In this document: one piece after another, positions 17,537 through 26,354 of the stretch
Position numbering within the stretch: position 1 is the stretch's first letter
Layout of the letters: each line of letters starts with the position of its first letter
Source: CAIOYC01 sp965277345
Lineage (GTDB): Bacteria; Pseudomonadota; Alphaproteobacteria; Caulobacterales; Caulobacteraceae
NCBI GenBank assembly: GCA_965277345.1
Contig: CBDICI010000004.1
Coordinates: 1,674,001-1,738,000 of the forward strand
Reading direction: 5' to 3'
DNA length: 64,000 nt
Notes under the pieces: generated by a model
What the model was told of the DNA's origin: nothing
Seen by the model: the letters and a program-made list of their open reading frames with translations, nothing else
The model's database searches: none
Translations under genes and position numbers: made by a program

Positions 17537-17800
17537 ATGAACGGGGCCGAGGTGCTGGACGTGGGGCGCGACGCCATCTGGCTGGCCATCCAGCTCTCGG
17601 CGCCGGTGCTGATCGTCGGCCTGGTGGTGGGGGTGGGCATCGGCCTGCTGCAAGCCCTGACCCAGGTGCAGGAACAGACCCTGATCTATGCGCCCAAGAT
17701 CATCGCCATCTTCCTGGCGCTGCTGGTCACCCTGCCCTTGATGGGGGCGCTGATGGCCGGGTTCATGCACCAGATCGCCGCCCGCATCGCCGGGATGTAG
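17537..17800 (+). CDS. fliQ: Flagellar biosynthetic protein FliQ
   Basis: An 87-residue inner-membrane component of the flagellar type III export gate. It has two hydrophobic hairpin segments (WLAIQLSAPVLIVGLVVGVGIGLLQAL and IIAIFLALLVTLPLMGALMAGF), joined by the family motif TQVQEQTLIYAPKI. A GGGAG Shine-Dalgarno supports ATG 17537. It is the first gene of fliQ-fliR-flhB. A candidate CtrA-type site lies upstream, consistent with class II flagellar control in Caulobacterales. Confidence 0.97.
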   Translation: MNGAEVLDVGRDAIWLAIQLSAPVLIVGLVVGVGIGLLQALTQVQEQTLIYAPKIIAIFLALLVTLPLMGALMAGFMHQIAARIAGM

Positions 17801-17811
17801 CGGACATGCCC

Positions 17812-17849
17812 TTACACCGCAAAAGTGTGGGGCGCCGCAAACGTGTAAG
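17812..17849. repeat. Inverted repeat between fliQ and fliR
   Basis: CTTACAC at 17,812-17,818 and GTGTAAG at 17,843-17,849 face each other across 24 bases in the 82 bp fliQ-fliR gap. The arms could form a hairpin that affects processing or expression of downstream fliR, but the arms are short. Confidence 0.35.
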
Positions 17850-17882
17850 CGGCTTGGCGACGCGCGCGCGGGCCGACGCCTG

Positions 17883-18656
17883 ATGGCCGCCACCACTCTG
17901 ATGGAACACTACGCCCTGCCGCCCCAGGTCTATGGCGCGGGGCTGGTGTTCGCCCGGGTGGGGGCCTTCGCCATGCTGGTTCCGGGCGTGGGCGAGAGCA
18001 GCGTGCCGCCGCGCATCCGCCTGGCCTTCGCCTTCCTGCTGGCGCTGGTGCTGTATCCGGTGGTGCGCGAGCATCTGCCCGCCGAGCCCGGCACGGTGGA
18101 TGGGCTGGCGAGCCAGGTGCTGATCGAGATCCTGATCGGCCTCGGGGTGGGGGCGATCCTGCGCCTGTTCCTGTCCACCCTGGCGGTGGCGGGCGAGGTG
18201 GTGTCGCTGCAGACCACGCTGAGCTTCGCCCAGACCACCAATCCCTTGCAGGCCCAGCCGACGCCGACGGTGGGCGCCTTCCTCGGCCTTCTCGGCATCA
18301 CGCTGATCTTCGCCACCAACCTGCACCACCTGTTCCTGGCGGCGGTGGTGCATTCCTATACCATTTTCCCCGCCTCGCACGCCGCGCCCGTGGGCGACTT
18401 CGGCCATCTGGCCGCGCGCATGGTGGGAGAGAGCTTCGCCCTCGGCGTCCAGCTCGCGGCGCCGGTGATCGTCTTCGCCCTGGTGTTCAACGTGGCCGCG
18501 GGCTTCGTCGGCCGGGCCATGCCCCAGTTCCAGGTGTTCTTCGCCGCCACGCCGCTCACCGTCCTGCTCGGCCTGTCGGTGTTCGCCCTCAGCCTCGGCG
18601 TGTTCGGCCTGGTGTGGATCGACCGCTACCGCGCCTTCGTCACCCAGCTGACCTGA
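17883..18656 (+). CDS. fliR: Flagellar biosynthetic protein FliR
   Basis: A 257-residue polytopic membrane protein of the flagellar export gate, which forms a complex with FliP and FliQ. Typical segments are VYGAGLVFARVGAFAMLVPGVGESSVPPRIRLAFAFLLALVLYP, then VSLQTTLSFAQTTNP and the C-terminal FQVFFAATPLTVLLGLSVFALSLG. The 82 bp gap before it carries an inverted repeat. It is followed by flhB with only three bases between stop and start. Confidence 0.96.
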   Translation: MAATTLMEHYALPPQVYGAGLVFARVGAFAMLVPGVGESSVPPRIRLAFAFLLALVLYPVVREHLPAEPGTVDGLASQVLIEILIGLGVGAILRLFLSTLAVAGEVVSLQTTLSFAQTTNPLQAQPTPTVGAFLGLLGITLIFATNLHHLFLAAVVHSYTIFPASHAAPVGDFGHLAARMVGESFALGVQLAAPVIVFALVFNVAAGFVGRAMPQFQVFFAATPLTVLLGLSVFALSLGVFGLVWIDRYRAFVTQLT

Positions 18657-18659
18657 GCC

Positions 18660-19763
18660 ATGGCCGAGGAACGCAACGACAGCGCCTCTCGCACAGAGGA
18701 GCCCACGCACCGCAAGCTGGACGAGGCGCGGCGCAAGGGCGATGTGCCCAAGTCGATCGAGGCGCCGGCCTTCCTGGCCCTGGCCGCCACCGCCCTGGTG
18801 CTGGTCTGGACCGGCGGGTCCATGGCGCGGGCCATGGTCTCCAGGCTGCAGGTGTTCATCGAACGGCCGGACGCTTTCGACCTGTCCGGCCCCGGGGCGG
18901 TGAAGGTGATGAACCTCGCTCTGCAGGCGGCGGCGCCGGCCGTGGGGATCATGGCGGCGGCCATGGCGGCGGCGGTGGCCGGCAATCTGATGCAGACCGG
19001 CTTCATCTGGGCGCCGGGCAAGCTGGCTCCGGACGCCTCGAAGATCAGCCCCGCCGCCGGCTTCGCCCGTCTGTTCGGCCCCGACGGGCTGGTGAACTTC
19101 CTGAAGTCCATCGCCAAGTTCGCCGCCGTGGCCGCCGCCGCCTGGATGGTGCTGCAGCCTAGAGCCTCCACCCTGGCCATGCTCGGCCGGCTGGATGTGG
19201 CGGCGATCCTGCCCCTGTCGGCGCAATGGCTGCAGGCCCTGGCCATCGGCGCGCTGATCGTGTTCGGCCTCATCGCCGGCGCCGACTGGTTCTGGCAGCG
19301 CCAGCGCTTCACCCAACGGATGCGCATGAGCAAGGAGGAGGTGAAGGAGGACACCAAGCAGAGCGAAGGCGATCCGCACATCAAGGCCAAGCTGCGCCAG
19401 AAGCGCATGGCCGCCTCCAAGCGACGGATGATCCAGAACGTGCCCAAGGCGACCCTGGTGGTGATGAACCCGACCCACTACGCCGTGGCGCTGCGCTATG
19501 TGCAGGGGGAAACGGCGGCGCCGCTCTGCGTGGCCAAGGGCGTGGATGCGCTGGCGCTGCGCATCAAGGCGGTGGCGATGGAACACGAGATCGCGGTGAT
19601 CGAGGACCCGCCGCTCGCCCGCGCCCTCTACGCCGCCATGGACGTGGACGAGACCATCCCGCGCGAACACTATGAGGCGGTGGCCAAGATCGTCGGCGTG
19701 ATCCTCGGCGCCGGCAAGGTCAAGGCGCCCCCCGCGCGGTCGGCAAGGCCCGGACGGCTATAA
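18660..19763 (+). CDS. flhB: Flagellar biosynthetic protein FlhB
   Basis: A 367-residue export-gate protein that switches substrate specificity from hook to filament. It begins AEERNDSASRTEEPTHRKLDEARRKGDVPKS, the conserved start, followed by four transmembrane helices. The autocleavage motif is NPTHYAVAL near residue 271, in the cytoplasmic FlhBc domain. The gene follows fliR by three bases and precedes cckA, the same order as I recall in Caulobacter crescentus. Confidence 0.97.
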   Translation: MAEERNDSASRTEEPTHRKLDEARRKGDVPKSIEAPAFLALAATALVLVWTGGSMARAMVSRLQVFIERPDAFDLSGPGAVKVMNLALQAAAPAVGIMAAAMAAAVAGNLMQTGFIWAPGKLAPDASKISPAAGFARLFGPDGLVNFLKSIAKFAAVAAAAWMVLQPRASTLAMLGRLDVAAILPLSAQWLQALAIGALIVFGLIAGADWFWQRQRFTQRMRMSKEEVKEDTKQSEGDPHIKAKLRQKRMAASKRRMIQNVPKATLVVMNPTHYAVALRYVQGETAAPLCVAKGVDALALRIKAVAMEHEIAVIEDPPLARALYAAMDVDETIPREHYEAVAKIVGVILGAGKVKAPPARSARPGRL

Positions 19764-19767
19764 CCCT

Positions 19768-19792
19768 CGACCCCGCAAGGGGGAGGGGCACC
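19768..19792. repeat. Minimal GC-rich intergenic hairpin (repeat copy e)
   Basis: A short CCCTCGACCCCGCAAGGGGGAGGGG element after flhB, in the same base context as the longer copies and possibly a degenerate copy or terminator-like hairpin. Confidence 0.4.
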
Positions 19793-19860
19793 TGATCGCA
19801 CGCCGTTAACGACATCCGGCGCCCTTTCTGCCATCCTTCCGGCGACGAGCGGGGAGCACG

Positions 19861-21963
19861 ATGAGCCTGGACCTGGACATTGCAGGCGCCACGGGGGCGC
19901 GCACGGCCGGGCGGACGCGCGAGAGGCGCCCCCTGGTCGATCCCCTGGCGCTGGCCGCCGCGCTGTTCTTTCTGTTGGCGGTGGGCGGCGTGGCGTGGCC
20001 CGCCCTGCACGCCGGTCCCGTCACCGGGCCCAGCATCCTGCTGCTGGTGGGCCTCGCCGGCGTGGCGCTGGTGGTGGTGTTCACCTTCCTCACCAGCGAC
20101 AGTGAAACCCGGACGGCCGCGCCGCGCGCCGACATCGCCCCGGCCCTGACCGCCTCGCTCAGCGAGCCCGCGGCGGTGGCGCGGGCCGACGGACGCATCG
20201 TCGCCGCCAACCCGGCCTGGCGCGAGGCGGTGGGCGGCGCGTCCCGCCTGCCCAAGTCCGGCGCGGAGCTCTACGCCGCCCTGGTCCGCGCCAGGCGGGA
20301 GGGGTCCGGCGAAGCCTCCTGGCAGGGCCGGCCGCTCTGCATTACCCGTGTGGCGGGCGGCCTTTTGCTGGTGCGCCTGATGGACGCGCCCGCCGCGGCC
20401 GGGATCGAGCGCGCGCCGGCCCAGCCCCCGGTCCTGGCCCCGCCGGCGGCGCTGGACGCCTTCGCCGCCGCCGCGCCCTTCGGCGCCGCCCTGATCGAGG
20501 GCGAGGAGGCCTTCGACGCCCTGATCCTGCAGGCCAACGGCGCCCTCGTCAGCCTCACCGGCGGACGAGCGGAGCCCGGGGTACGCTTCGGCGACCTGCT
20601 CGATCCCGCCGGTCTGGCGGAGGCGGCCGAGCGGCTGGCGACCCGGCCGGCCTCGCCCGCCGAGGTGCGCCTGGCCCACGACGCCGGCAAGATCGCCCAC
20701 CTCTACCTCACCCGCGCCGAGGGTCGGCTGGTGGCCTATCTGGTGGACGTTTCCGACCAGAAGCAGCTCGAACTCCAGCTCGCCCAGTCGCAGAAGATGC
20801 AGGCCATCGGCCAGCTCGCCGGCGGGGTGGCGCACGATTTCAACAACCTGCTCATGGCCATCCAGATGCACCTGAGCGAGCTTCTTCAGCGCCACCCCAT
20901 CGGCGATCCCTCCTATGAAGGCCTGAACGAGATCAAGCAGACCGCCGTGCGCGCCGCCGACCTGGTGAAGAAGCTGCTGGCCTTTTCCCGCAAGCAGACG
21001 GTGCAGCGCGAGACGCTGGAGCTCGGCGAGCTGATCTCCGAGTTCGAGGTCCTGCTGCGCCGCCTTCTGCGCGAGGACGTGCGGCTGGAGAACGACTACG
21101 GCCGCGACCTGCCACTGGTGCGCGCCGACAAGAGCCAGCTCGAAACCGCGGTGATGAATCTGGCGGTGAACGCGCGCGACGCGCTGCGCAGCCACGGCAC
21201 GGGCGAGGGAGGTCCGGCGGTGGTGCGCATCCGCGTGGCCCGGCTCGCGAGGATGGAGGCGGTGGCGGCCGGCTTCCCCGGCTGCCCGGAGGAGGGCTGC
21301 GCGCTGATCGAGGTCAAGGACAACGGCCCCGGCATCCCGCCCGAGGTGATGGCGAAGATCTTCGAGCCCTTCTTCACCACCAAGCCGCTGGGCGAAGGGA
21401 CCGGGCTCGGCCTCGCCACCGTCTATGGCATCGTCAAGCAGGCCGACGGCTGGATCTGGGTGGAGAGCGAGCCCGGTCATGGCGCGGCCTTCCGCATCTT
21501 CCTGCCGATCTACACCCCGTCCGCCACCGTGCTGGAGCCGCAAGCGCCGGCGCGCGCGCCGCTGAAGTTCAAGCCTGCCCCCCGCGACCTGTCCGGCGCC
21601 GGGCGCATCCTGTTCGTGGAGGACGAGGACGCGGTGCGCATCGTCGCCGCCCGCCTGCTGCGCGCCCGCGGCTATGAGGTGATCGAGGCGGCGGACGGCG
21701 AGGAGGCGCTGGAGCTGGCCGAGCACCACGCCGGCGAGATCGACCTTCTGATCTCCGACGTGGTCATGCCGGGGCTGGACGGCCCGGCCCTGCTGAAGAA
21801 GGCCCGCCCCTTCCTCGGCGACGCCAAGGTGATGTTCATGTCCGGCTATGCGGAGGCGGAGTTTTCCGACCTCCTGGAAGGCGAAAGCGACATCGTCTTC
21901 GTCGCCAAGCCCATCGACATCAAGGTTTTGGCGGAACGGGTGAAGCAACAGCTGGCCTCTTGA
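19861..21963 (+). CDS. cckA: Cell-cycle hybrid histidine kinase CckA
   Basis: A 700-residue membrane-bound bifunctional kinase/phosphatase that, in Caulobacter, feeds phosphate through ChpT to CtrA and CpdR. The N-terminus has two hydrophobic segments (about residues 24-48 and 51-75), then PAS-like regions. The HisKA motif is GGVAHDFNNLLMAI with the phospho-acceptor His325. The ATPase part has NLAVNARDAL (N box), DNGPGIPPEV (G1) and GTGLGLATVYG (G2). A receiver domain closes the protein with the acceptor Asp633 in LLISDVVMPG. The adjacency to flhB supports the CckA identity. A GGGGAG precedes the ATG. Confidence 0.94.
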   Translation: MSLDLDIAGATGARTAGRTRERRPLVDPLALAAALFFLLAVGGVAWPALHAGPVTGPSILLLVGLAGVALVVVFTFLTSDSETRTAAPRADIAPALTASLSEPAAVARADGRIVAANPAWREAVGGASRLPKSGAELYAALVRARREGSGEASWQGRPLCITRVAGGLLLVRLMDAPAAAGIERAPAQPPVLAPPAALDAFAAAAPFGAALIEGEEAFDALILQANGALVSLTGGRAEPGVRFGDLLDPAGLAEAAERLATRPASPAEVRLAHDAGKIAHLYLTRAEGRLVAYLVDVSDQKQLELQLAQSQKMQAIGQLAGGVAHDFNNLLMAIQMHLSELLQRHPIGDPSYEGLNEIKQTAVRAADLVKKLLAFSRKQTVQRETLELGELISEFEVLLRRLLREDVRLENDYGRDLPLVRADKSQLETAVMNLAVNARDALRSHGTGEGGPAVVRIRVARLARMEAVAAGFPGCPEEGCALIEVKDNGPGIPPEVMAKIFEPFFTTKPLGEGTGLGLATVYGIVKQADGWIWVESEPGHGAAFRIFLPIYTPSATVLEPQAPARAPLKFKPAPRDLSGAGRILFVEDEDAVRIVAARLLRARGYEVIEAADGEEALELAEHHAGEIDLLISDVVMPGLDGPALLKKARPFLGDAKVMFMSGYAEAEFSDLLEGESDIVFVAKPIDIKVLAERVKQQLAS

Positions 21964-22110
21964 TCCTCCCCATCGCAGATGGGGAGGGGGACCGCCTGAA
22001 AGGTGGTGGAGGGGTCGCGGGACGCGATAGGGCGGGGCGCCGCCTTCGGCCTATCGGTCGACCCCCTCCCCGGCTTCGCCGGTACTCCCCCATCTGCGAA
22101 GGGGAGATCG
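21962..22110. repeat. GC-rich intergenic repeat (copy f)
   Basis: About 149 bases starting at the cckA stop codon. Left arm CCTCCCCATCGCAGATGGGGAGG and right arm CCCCCATCTGCGAAGGGGAG enclose a less conserved core. The rest of the 209 bp gap to the DUF885 gene shows nothing else. Confidence 0.7.
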
Positions 22111-22172
22111 AAGGGCTCTTGCGCGTCGGGCGCGGCGCGGCCACGGTTGGGGTTCGTTGTTCGAGGATCCCC

Positions 22173-23981
22173 ATGATCGACCGTCGTCGCCTGATCGCCG
22201 CCACCGCCGCGGCCGCCGTGCCGGGGACCGTCTCGGCGGCGGTTTCGCCCGAAGCCGGCAAGCTCAACGCGCTGATGGACGACTTCGTGCAGCGCAATCT
22301 GCGCCGTTCGCCGGAGACGGCCACGGGGCTGGGCCTGGATATCGGCGCGCTGGCGGGTGAGAAGTCGCGCCTCGACGACCGTTCGCTGGCCGCCTCGGCG
22401 CAGGACAAGGCGGAGAACGTCCGGCGGCAAAGGCGACTGGCCGCCATCGACCGGCGCCGCCTCACCGGCATGGATGCGGTGAACTACGACACCGTGGCCT
22501 ATGTGCAGGACGTGCAGGCCGAGGCCGACCGGCAGTTCGACTATGGCGGCTCCGGCTCCGGCGCCCCCTACATCCTGACCCAGCTCAGCGGCGCCTATCA
22601 GGCGGTGCCGGACTTCCTCGACACCCAGCATTCCATCGCCACCAGGGCCGACGCCGAGGCCTATCTCGCCCGCCTGTCGGCCTTCGCCGTGGCCATGGAC
22701 CAGGAGCGCGAGCAGGTGCGCCACGACGCGGGCGTGGGCGTGATCCCCCCCGACTTCGTCATCGACACCACGCTGAAACAGATGAAGGCCTTCGCCGACA
22801 CTCCGGCCGATCAGGCCACACTGGTGGGCTCCATCGCCCGGCGGGCGAAGGAAAAGGGCCTGGACGGCGACTGGTCCGGCCGCGCCGCGACACTCTATAC
22901 CGAGGCGGTGCTGCCCGCCCTGCACCGGCAGATGGACACGCTGAGCGGTCTGCGCGGCCGCGCCGTGCACGAGGCGGGCGTGCGCCGCCTGCCCAGGGGC
23001 GAGGCCTACTACGCCGTCTCGCTGAAGAACTGGACCACCACCGACCTGACGCCCGCCGAGGTGCACCGCCAGGGGCTGGAACAGGTGAAGCTGCTGAACG
23101 CGCGGCTGGACGAGGCCTTCAAGGCGCAGGGCATGAGCAAGGGCGCCCCGTGGGAGCGGCTGCGCGCTCTCTTCGCCGACCCCAGGTTTCTCTACCCCAA
23201 CACCGACGCGGGCAAGGCCAGACTGATCGCCGACCTTAACGTCAAGGTCGCCGCGGTGCAGGCCAAGCTGCCGGCCTGGTTCGGCGTACTGCCCAGGGCC
23301 AGGGTGGAGATTCGCCGCGTGCCGCCGGCGATCGAGGCCGGGGCCTCGTCCAACTATCAGGCCGGCACGCTGGACGGCTCGCGCCCCGGCGCCTACTATA
23401 TCGTGCTGCGCGACACGGCGGAGGACCCCGCCTGGCTGATGCCGACCCTGACCTATCACGAGAGCATCCCCGGCCACCACCTGCAGGGGTCGCTGCAGCG
23501 CGAGGCCGACCTGCCGCTGATCCGCAAGACCATCTGGTTCTCCGCCTATGGCGAGGGCTGGGCGCTCTATGCCGAACAACTGGCGGAGGAGATGGGCATG
23601 TATCAGAGCGACCCCTTCGGCCGGATCGGCTATCTGCACGACGCCCTGCTGCGCGCCGCGCGGATGGTGATCGATACCGGCCTGCACAGCCAGGGATGGA
23701 CCCGCGAACAGGCGATCCGCTACTTCGTCGAGAACCAGGGCGATCCCGATAGCGCGGCGGTGAGCGAGGTGGAGCGCTATTGCGTCTGGCCGGGCCAGGC
23801 CTGCAGCTACATGGTCGGCAAGCTGGAATGGCTGCGCCTGCGCGCCAAGGCCAAGGCCGCGCTCGGCCCGCGCTTCGACATCCGCACATTCCACGACGCC
23901 GGCCTGCTCAGCGGCCCGACCCCGATGAAGGTGCTGGGCACGGTGGTGGACGGGTATGTGGCGAGAGGCGGCAAGGCGTAG
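22173..23981 (+). CDS. DUF885 family secreted peptidase-like protein
   Basis: A 602-residue protein with a Tat-like or Sec signal (MIDRRRLIAATAAAAVPGTVSA). The family signature LTYHESIPGHHLQGSLQRE holds a zinc-peptidase-like HESIPGH motif from about residue 429; downstream FSAYGEGWALYAEQLAEEMG supplies the conserved Glu. DUF885 proteins are probable metallopeptidases of the envelope, some annotated as angiotensin-converting enzyme-like. The ATG at 22173 follows a repeat element and gives the signal peptide directly. Substrate unknown. Confidence 0.88.
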   Translation: MIDRRRLIAATAAAAVPGTVSAAVSPEAGKLNALMDDFVQRNLRRSPETATGLGLDIGALAGEKSRLDDRSLAASAQDKAENVRRQRRLAAIDRRRLTGMDAVNYDTVAYVQDVQAEADRQFDYGGSGSGAPYILTQLSGAYQAVPDFLDTQHSIATRADAEAYLARLSAFAVAMDQEREQVRHDAGVGVIPPDFVIDTTLKQMKAFADTPADQATLVGSIARRAKEKGLDGDWSGRAATLYTEAVLPALHRQMDTLSGLRGRAVHEAGVRRLPRGEAYYAVSLKNWTTTDLTPAEVHRQGLEQVKLLNARLDEAFKAQGMSKGAPWERLRALFADPRFLYPNTDAGKARLIADLNVKVAAVQAKLPAWFGVLPRARVEIRRVPPAIEAGASSNYQAGTLDGSRPGAYYIVLRDTAEDPAWLMPTLTYHESIPGHHLQGSLQREADLPLIRKTIWFSAYGEGWALYAEQLAEEMGMYQSDPFGRIGYLHDALLRAARMVIDTGLHSQGWTREQAIRYFVENQGDPDSAAVSEVERYCVWPGQACSYMVGKLEWLRLRAKAKAALGPRFDIRTFHDAGLLSGPTPMKVLGTVVDGYVARGGKA

Positions 23982-23987
23982 CCCGAA

Positions 23988-24016
23988 ATCCTCCCATCGC
24001 CGCTCGGGAGGGGTGG
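23988..24016. repeat. Degenerate GC-rich intergenic repeat fragment (copy g)
   Basis: A short ATCCTCCCATCGCCGCTCGGGAGG hairpin after the DUF885 gene, like the left arm of the longer copies. The following 100 bases show no gene. Confidence 0.4.
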
Positions 24017-24135
24017 AGGGGCCGCACGGAGTACGGAACCCACGCTTAACCCTGCAAGGCTTCGACGACGCGGTGGTGGAGGCCGGCGACCTTGGAACCG
24101 GCCTTGAACAAGATCAAGAAGGACCTTGGACTGAA

Positions 24136-24607
24136 ATGGGTTGGGGTTACAGGATAGATCTTGAGGCGGATGATAACGGCGCTTTTCTGGTGACATGTCC
24201 GTCTGTTCCCGCGTTAACGACCTACGGGGATACCCGAGAGGCAGCGATCAAGAATGCCGGTCTCGCTCTTGAAGAAGCGCTTGCTGCGCGAATATCCCTC
24301 TGTTCGCTCCATGCCTGACCCGGAACTTTCGAGCGACGCTCCCGGCATAGGAACCTATGCCGTCATGAGCTTACAGGCGGCGTTGAAAGTCGAGCTATAC
24401 CCAGCCTTGGAGGCAGGCGGCATGACCCGCGCCGAACTTGCTCGGCGTCTGAAATGGCATCGCGAACAGGTCGATCGTTTGTTCAGGCTGGATCACGCCT
24501 CACGCCTGGATCAGATCGAATCCGCCGCCCGGACATCAGAGCATGATCGTTTCGGATGGACTCATCCGAACGTGAATCAGGCTCTAAACTCAAAGTGTAG
24601 ACCCTGA
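24136..24607 (+). pseudogene. Frameshifted HicB-family antitoxin with HTH domain
   Basis: The first frame (ATG 24136) reads MGWGYRIDLEADDNGAFLV, TYGDTREAAIKNAGLALEEALAARI, the RNase H-like HicB fold. It then stops at 24318. The +1 frame carries the missing C-terminal half, SLQAALKVELYPALEAGGM, TRAELARRLKWHREQVDRLF and HASRLDQIE, a HicB-type helix-turn-helix. The shift lies near 24,285. No intact HicA toxin is next to it, so this looks like an orphan, inactivated antitoxin; a recoding event or sequencing error are possible. The product, if restored, would be about 150 residues. Confidence 0.7.
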
Positions 24608-24639
24608 TTCACGGTTCAAGATGAACCGATCAGGGTCTA
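24598..24639. repeat. 42 bp inverted repeat
   Basis: Arms TAGACCCTGAT (24,598-24,608) and ATCAGGGTCTA (24,629-24,639) pair perfectly. CGGTTC and GAACCG extend the stem around an AAGAT loop, with a three-base bulge. A smaller palindrome, TTCGGATG/CATCCGAA, lies at 24,551-24,570. It sits after the hicB remnant and could be a terminator for both flanking genes or a small mobile palindrome. Confidence 0.6.
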
Positions 24640-24690
24640 GGCTTTCTTGTGGACAGCAAAATAGAGCGCGACCGCGCACTGGCGTAACGG

Positions 24691-25116
24691 CTACCGGTCG
24701 AACTTGGTGGACAGCACGATGGAGGAGGTGGTGCGCTCCACGCCCTCTAGTTCGCCGATGGCGTCGATGGTGCGGTCGAGTTCCGTCATGGTGGGCGAGG
24801 CCACCAGCGCCATGAGGTCGAAGGCGCCGGAGACCGACTCCAGCCGCCGCACCGGGGCCAGCCTGCGCACCGCCGCCACCACCACGCCGGTCTGCTTGGG
24901 GCGCACGGTGATCATCACATAGGCGTGCACCTCGCCCCTGGCGGCGGCGTCCGACACCTTCACCGTATAGCCGGCCACCACGCCCGACTGCTCCAGCCGG
25001 GCGATGCGGCTCTGCACCGTGGTGCGCGACAGGCCGAGCGCGCGCGCCAGCTCCGCCACCGGCGCCCGGGCGTTTTCCCGCAAGCGGTTCAGCAGCGCTT
25101 GGTCGAGGGTGTCCAT
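24691..25116 (-). CDS. Lrp/AsnC-family transcriptional regulator
   Basis: A 141-residue regulator with the Lrp N-terminal helix-turn-helix (LDQALLNRLRENARAPVAELARALGLSRTTVQSRIARLE) and the C-terminal RAM/AsnC ligand-binding domain (VSGAFDLMALVASPTMTELDRTID). Such proteins form octamers and sense amino acids. It is divergent, across 122 bp, from a saccharopine dehydrogenase-like gene, so a role as local regulator of a lysine catabolic unit is a reasonable inference. Confidence 0.9.
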   Translation of the reverse strand: MDTLDQALLNRLRENARAPVAELARALGLSRTTVQSRIARLEQSGVVAGYTVKVSDAAARGEVHAYVMITVRPKQTGVVVAAVRRLAPVRRLESVSGAFDLMALVASPTMTELDRTIDAIGELEGVERTTSSIVLSTKFDR

Positions 25117-25238
25117 CGGCAGACTTCACAAATGATAGTGCGGAACGCCGAAAGCCTGCCTGCATATCGTCGTCCTGGCAATGGAATCCGCCGCGCGGCC
25201 GACCCAGACTGCCGATCGGGCGGAGACGGGAGAGCGAC

Positions 25239-26354
25239 ATGAAACCGATCGTGGTGCTGGGCGGCGGCAAGATCGGCGGCATGATCGCCGAACTGCTGCA
25301 CGGCTGCGGCGACTATCGCGTAACGGTGGCGGACCGCGATCCCGCCCGCCTGTCGTCGCTGTCCGAGGGCATGGGCCGCGCCGCCGTCGATATCGGCGAT
25401 CCCGGTGCGCTGGCCGTCCTGCTGAAGGGCGCCTTCGCGGTGATCTCCGCCGCGCCCTATCACCTCACCACCCGGATCGCCTCCGCCGCCCGGCAGGCCG
25501 GCGCCCATTATCTGGACCTGACCGAGGACGTCGCCTCCACCCGCGCGGTGCGCGCGCTGGCGGAGGGGGCCGGAACCGCCTTCATCCCCCAGTGCGGCCT
25601 GGCGCCCGGCTTCATCTCCATCGTCGCCCACGACATGGCGGCGCGCTTCGACACCCTGCAGGACGTTCGGCTGCGCGTGGGCGCCCTGCCGGTCTACCCC
25701 TCCAATGCGCTCAGCTACAACCTGACCTGGTCCACCGAGGGGCTCATCAACGAATATTGCGAGCCGTGCGAGGCCATCGTCAACGGCGAGCGGCGCGAGA
25801 CCTCGCCGCTGGAGGAGCTGGAGAGCTTCGCCCTGGACGGGGTGACCTATGAGGCGTTCAACACCTCCGGCGGACTGGGTTCGCTCGGCGACATCCTGGC
25901 CGGGCGGGTGCGCAACCTGAACTACCGCACCATCCGCTATCCCGGCCACGCGGCGACGATGAAGCTGCTGCTGAACGACCTTGGCCTGCGTCATCGCCGC
26001 GACCTGATGAAGGAGATTCTCGAGACCAATATTCCGGAGACATTGCAGGACGTGGTGGTGATCTTCGTTACCGCCTCCGGCCAGCGCGAGGGTCGCCTGA
26101 CGCAGGAGACCTACGCCCACAAGGTCTATGCCGGGACGTTCCGGGGCCTGCCCATGTCCGGCATCCAGGCCACCACCGCCTGTTCGGTGTGCGCGGTGCT
26201 GGACCTGTTGGCCGAGGGCGCGCTGGCCCAGAACGGCTATGTGCAGCAGGAGGAGATCGCCCTGGCCGCATTCCTCTGCAACCGCTTCGGCCGCGTCTAT
26301 GCCCGCGCCGCCGACCGGGCGCATAATGATCGGGTCATGGAAGCCGCTGCATGA
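25239..26354 (+). CDS. Saccharopine dehydrogenase-family protein (probable lysine catabolism)
   Basis: A 371-residue NAD(P)-binding enzyme. A Rossmann motif VVLGGGKIGGMIAELL opens it, and the saccharopine dehydrogenase-type core follows (AHYLDLTEDVASTRAVRALAE, QCGLAPGFISIVAHDM). The C-terminal half (SWSTEGLINEYCEPCEAI-like, then TSGGLGSLGDILAGRVRNLNYRTIRYPGH) belongs to the lysine-6-dehydrogenase/saccharopine dehydrogenase type. The stop overlaps the start of an ALDH7 gene by four bases. The pair would turn a lysine-derived semialdehyde or saccharopine into 2-aminoadipate. Whether it is a LysDH or a true saccharopine dehydrogenase is not decided. Confidence 0.8.
   Translation: MKPIVVLGGGKIGGMIAELLHGCGDYRVTVADRDPARLSSLSEGMGRAAVDIGDPGALAVLLKGAFAVISAAPYHLTTRIASAARQAGAHYLDLTEDVASTRAVRALAEGAGTAFIPQCGLAPGFISIVAHDMAARFDTLQDVRLRVGALPVYPSNALSYNLTWSTEGLINEYCEPCEAIVNGERRETSPLEELESFALDGVTYEAFNTSGGLGSLGDILAGRVRNLNYRTIRYPGHAATMKLLLNDLGLRHRRDLMKEILETNIPETLQDVVVIFVTASGQREGRLTQETYAHKVYAGTFRGLPMSGIQATTACSVCAVLDLLAEGALAQNGYVQQEEIALAAFLCNRFGRVYARAADRAHNDRVMEAAA

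Noticed and set aside
17763..19670. A 635-codon minus-strand frame across fliR-flhB
   Set aside because: Antisense to two clear flagellar genes with low-complexity His/Gln/Gly content; a GC-skew artefact.
19720..21948. A 742-codon open frame on the minus strand opposite cckA
   Set aside because: It lies antisense to cckA, is rich in His, Gly and Arg as expected of a GC-rich shadow frame, and shows no family motif.
24016..24160. HicA toxin gene upstream of hicB
   Set aside because: One frame ends ALNKIKKDLGLKWVGVTG but lacks the HicA GSHH core and any start, so it cannot be supported.
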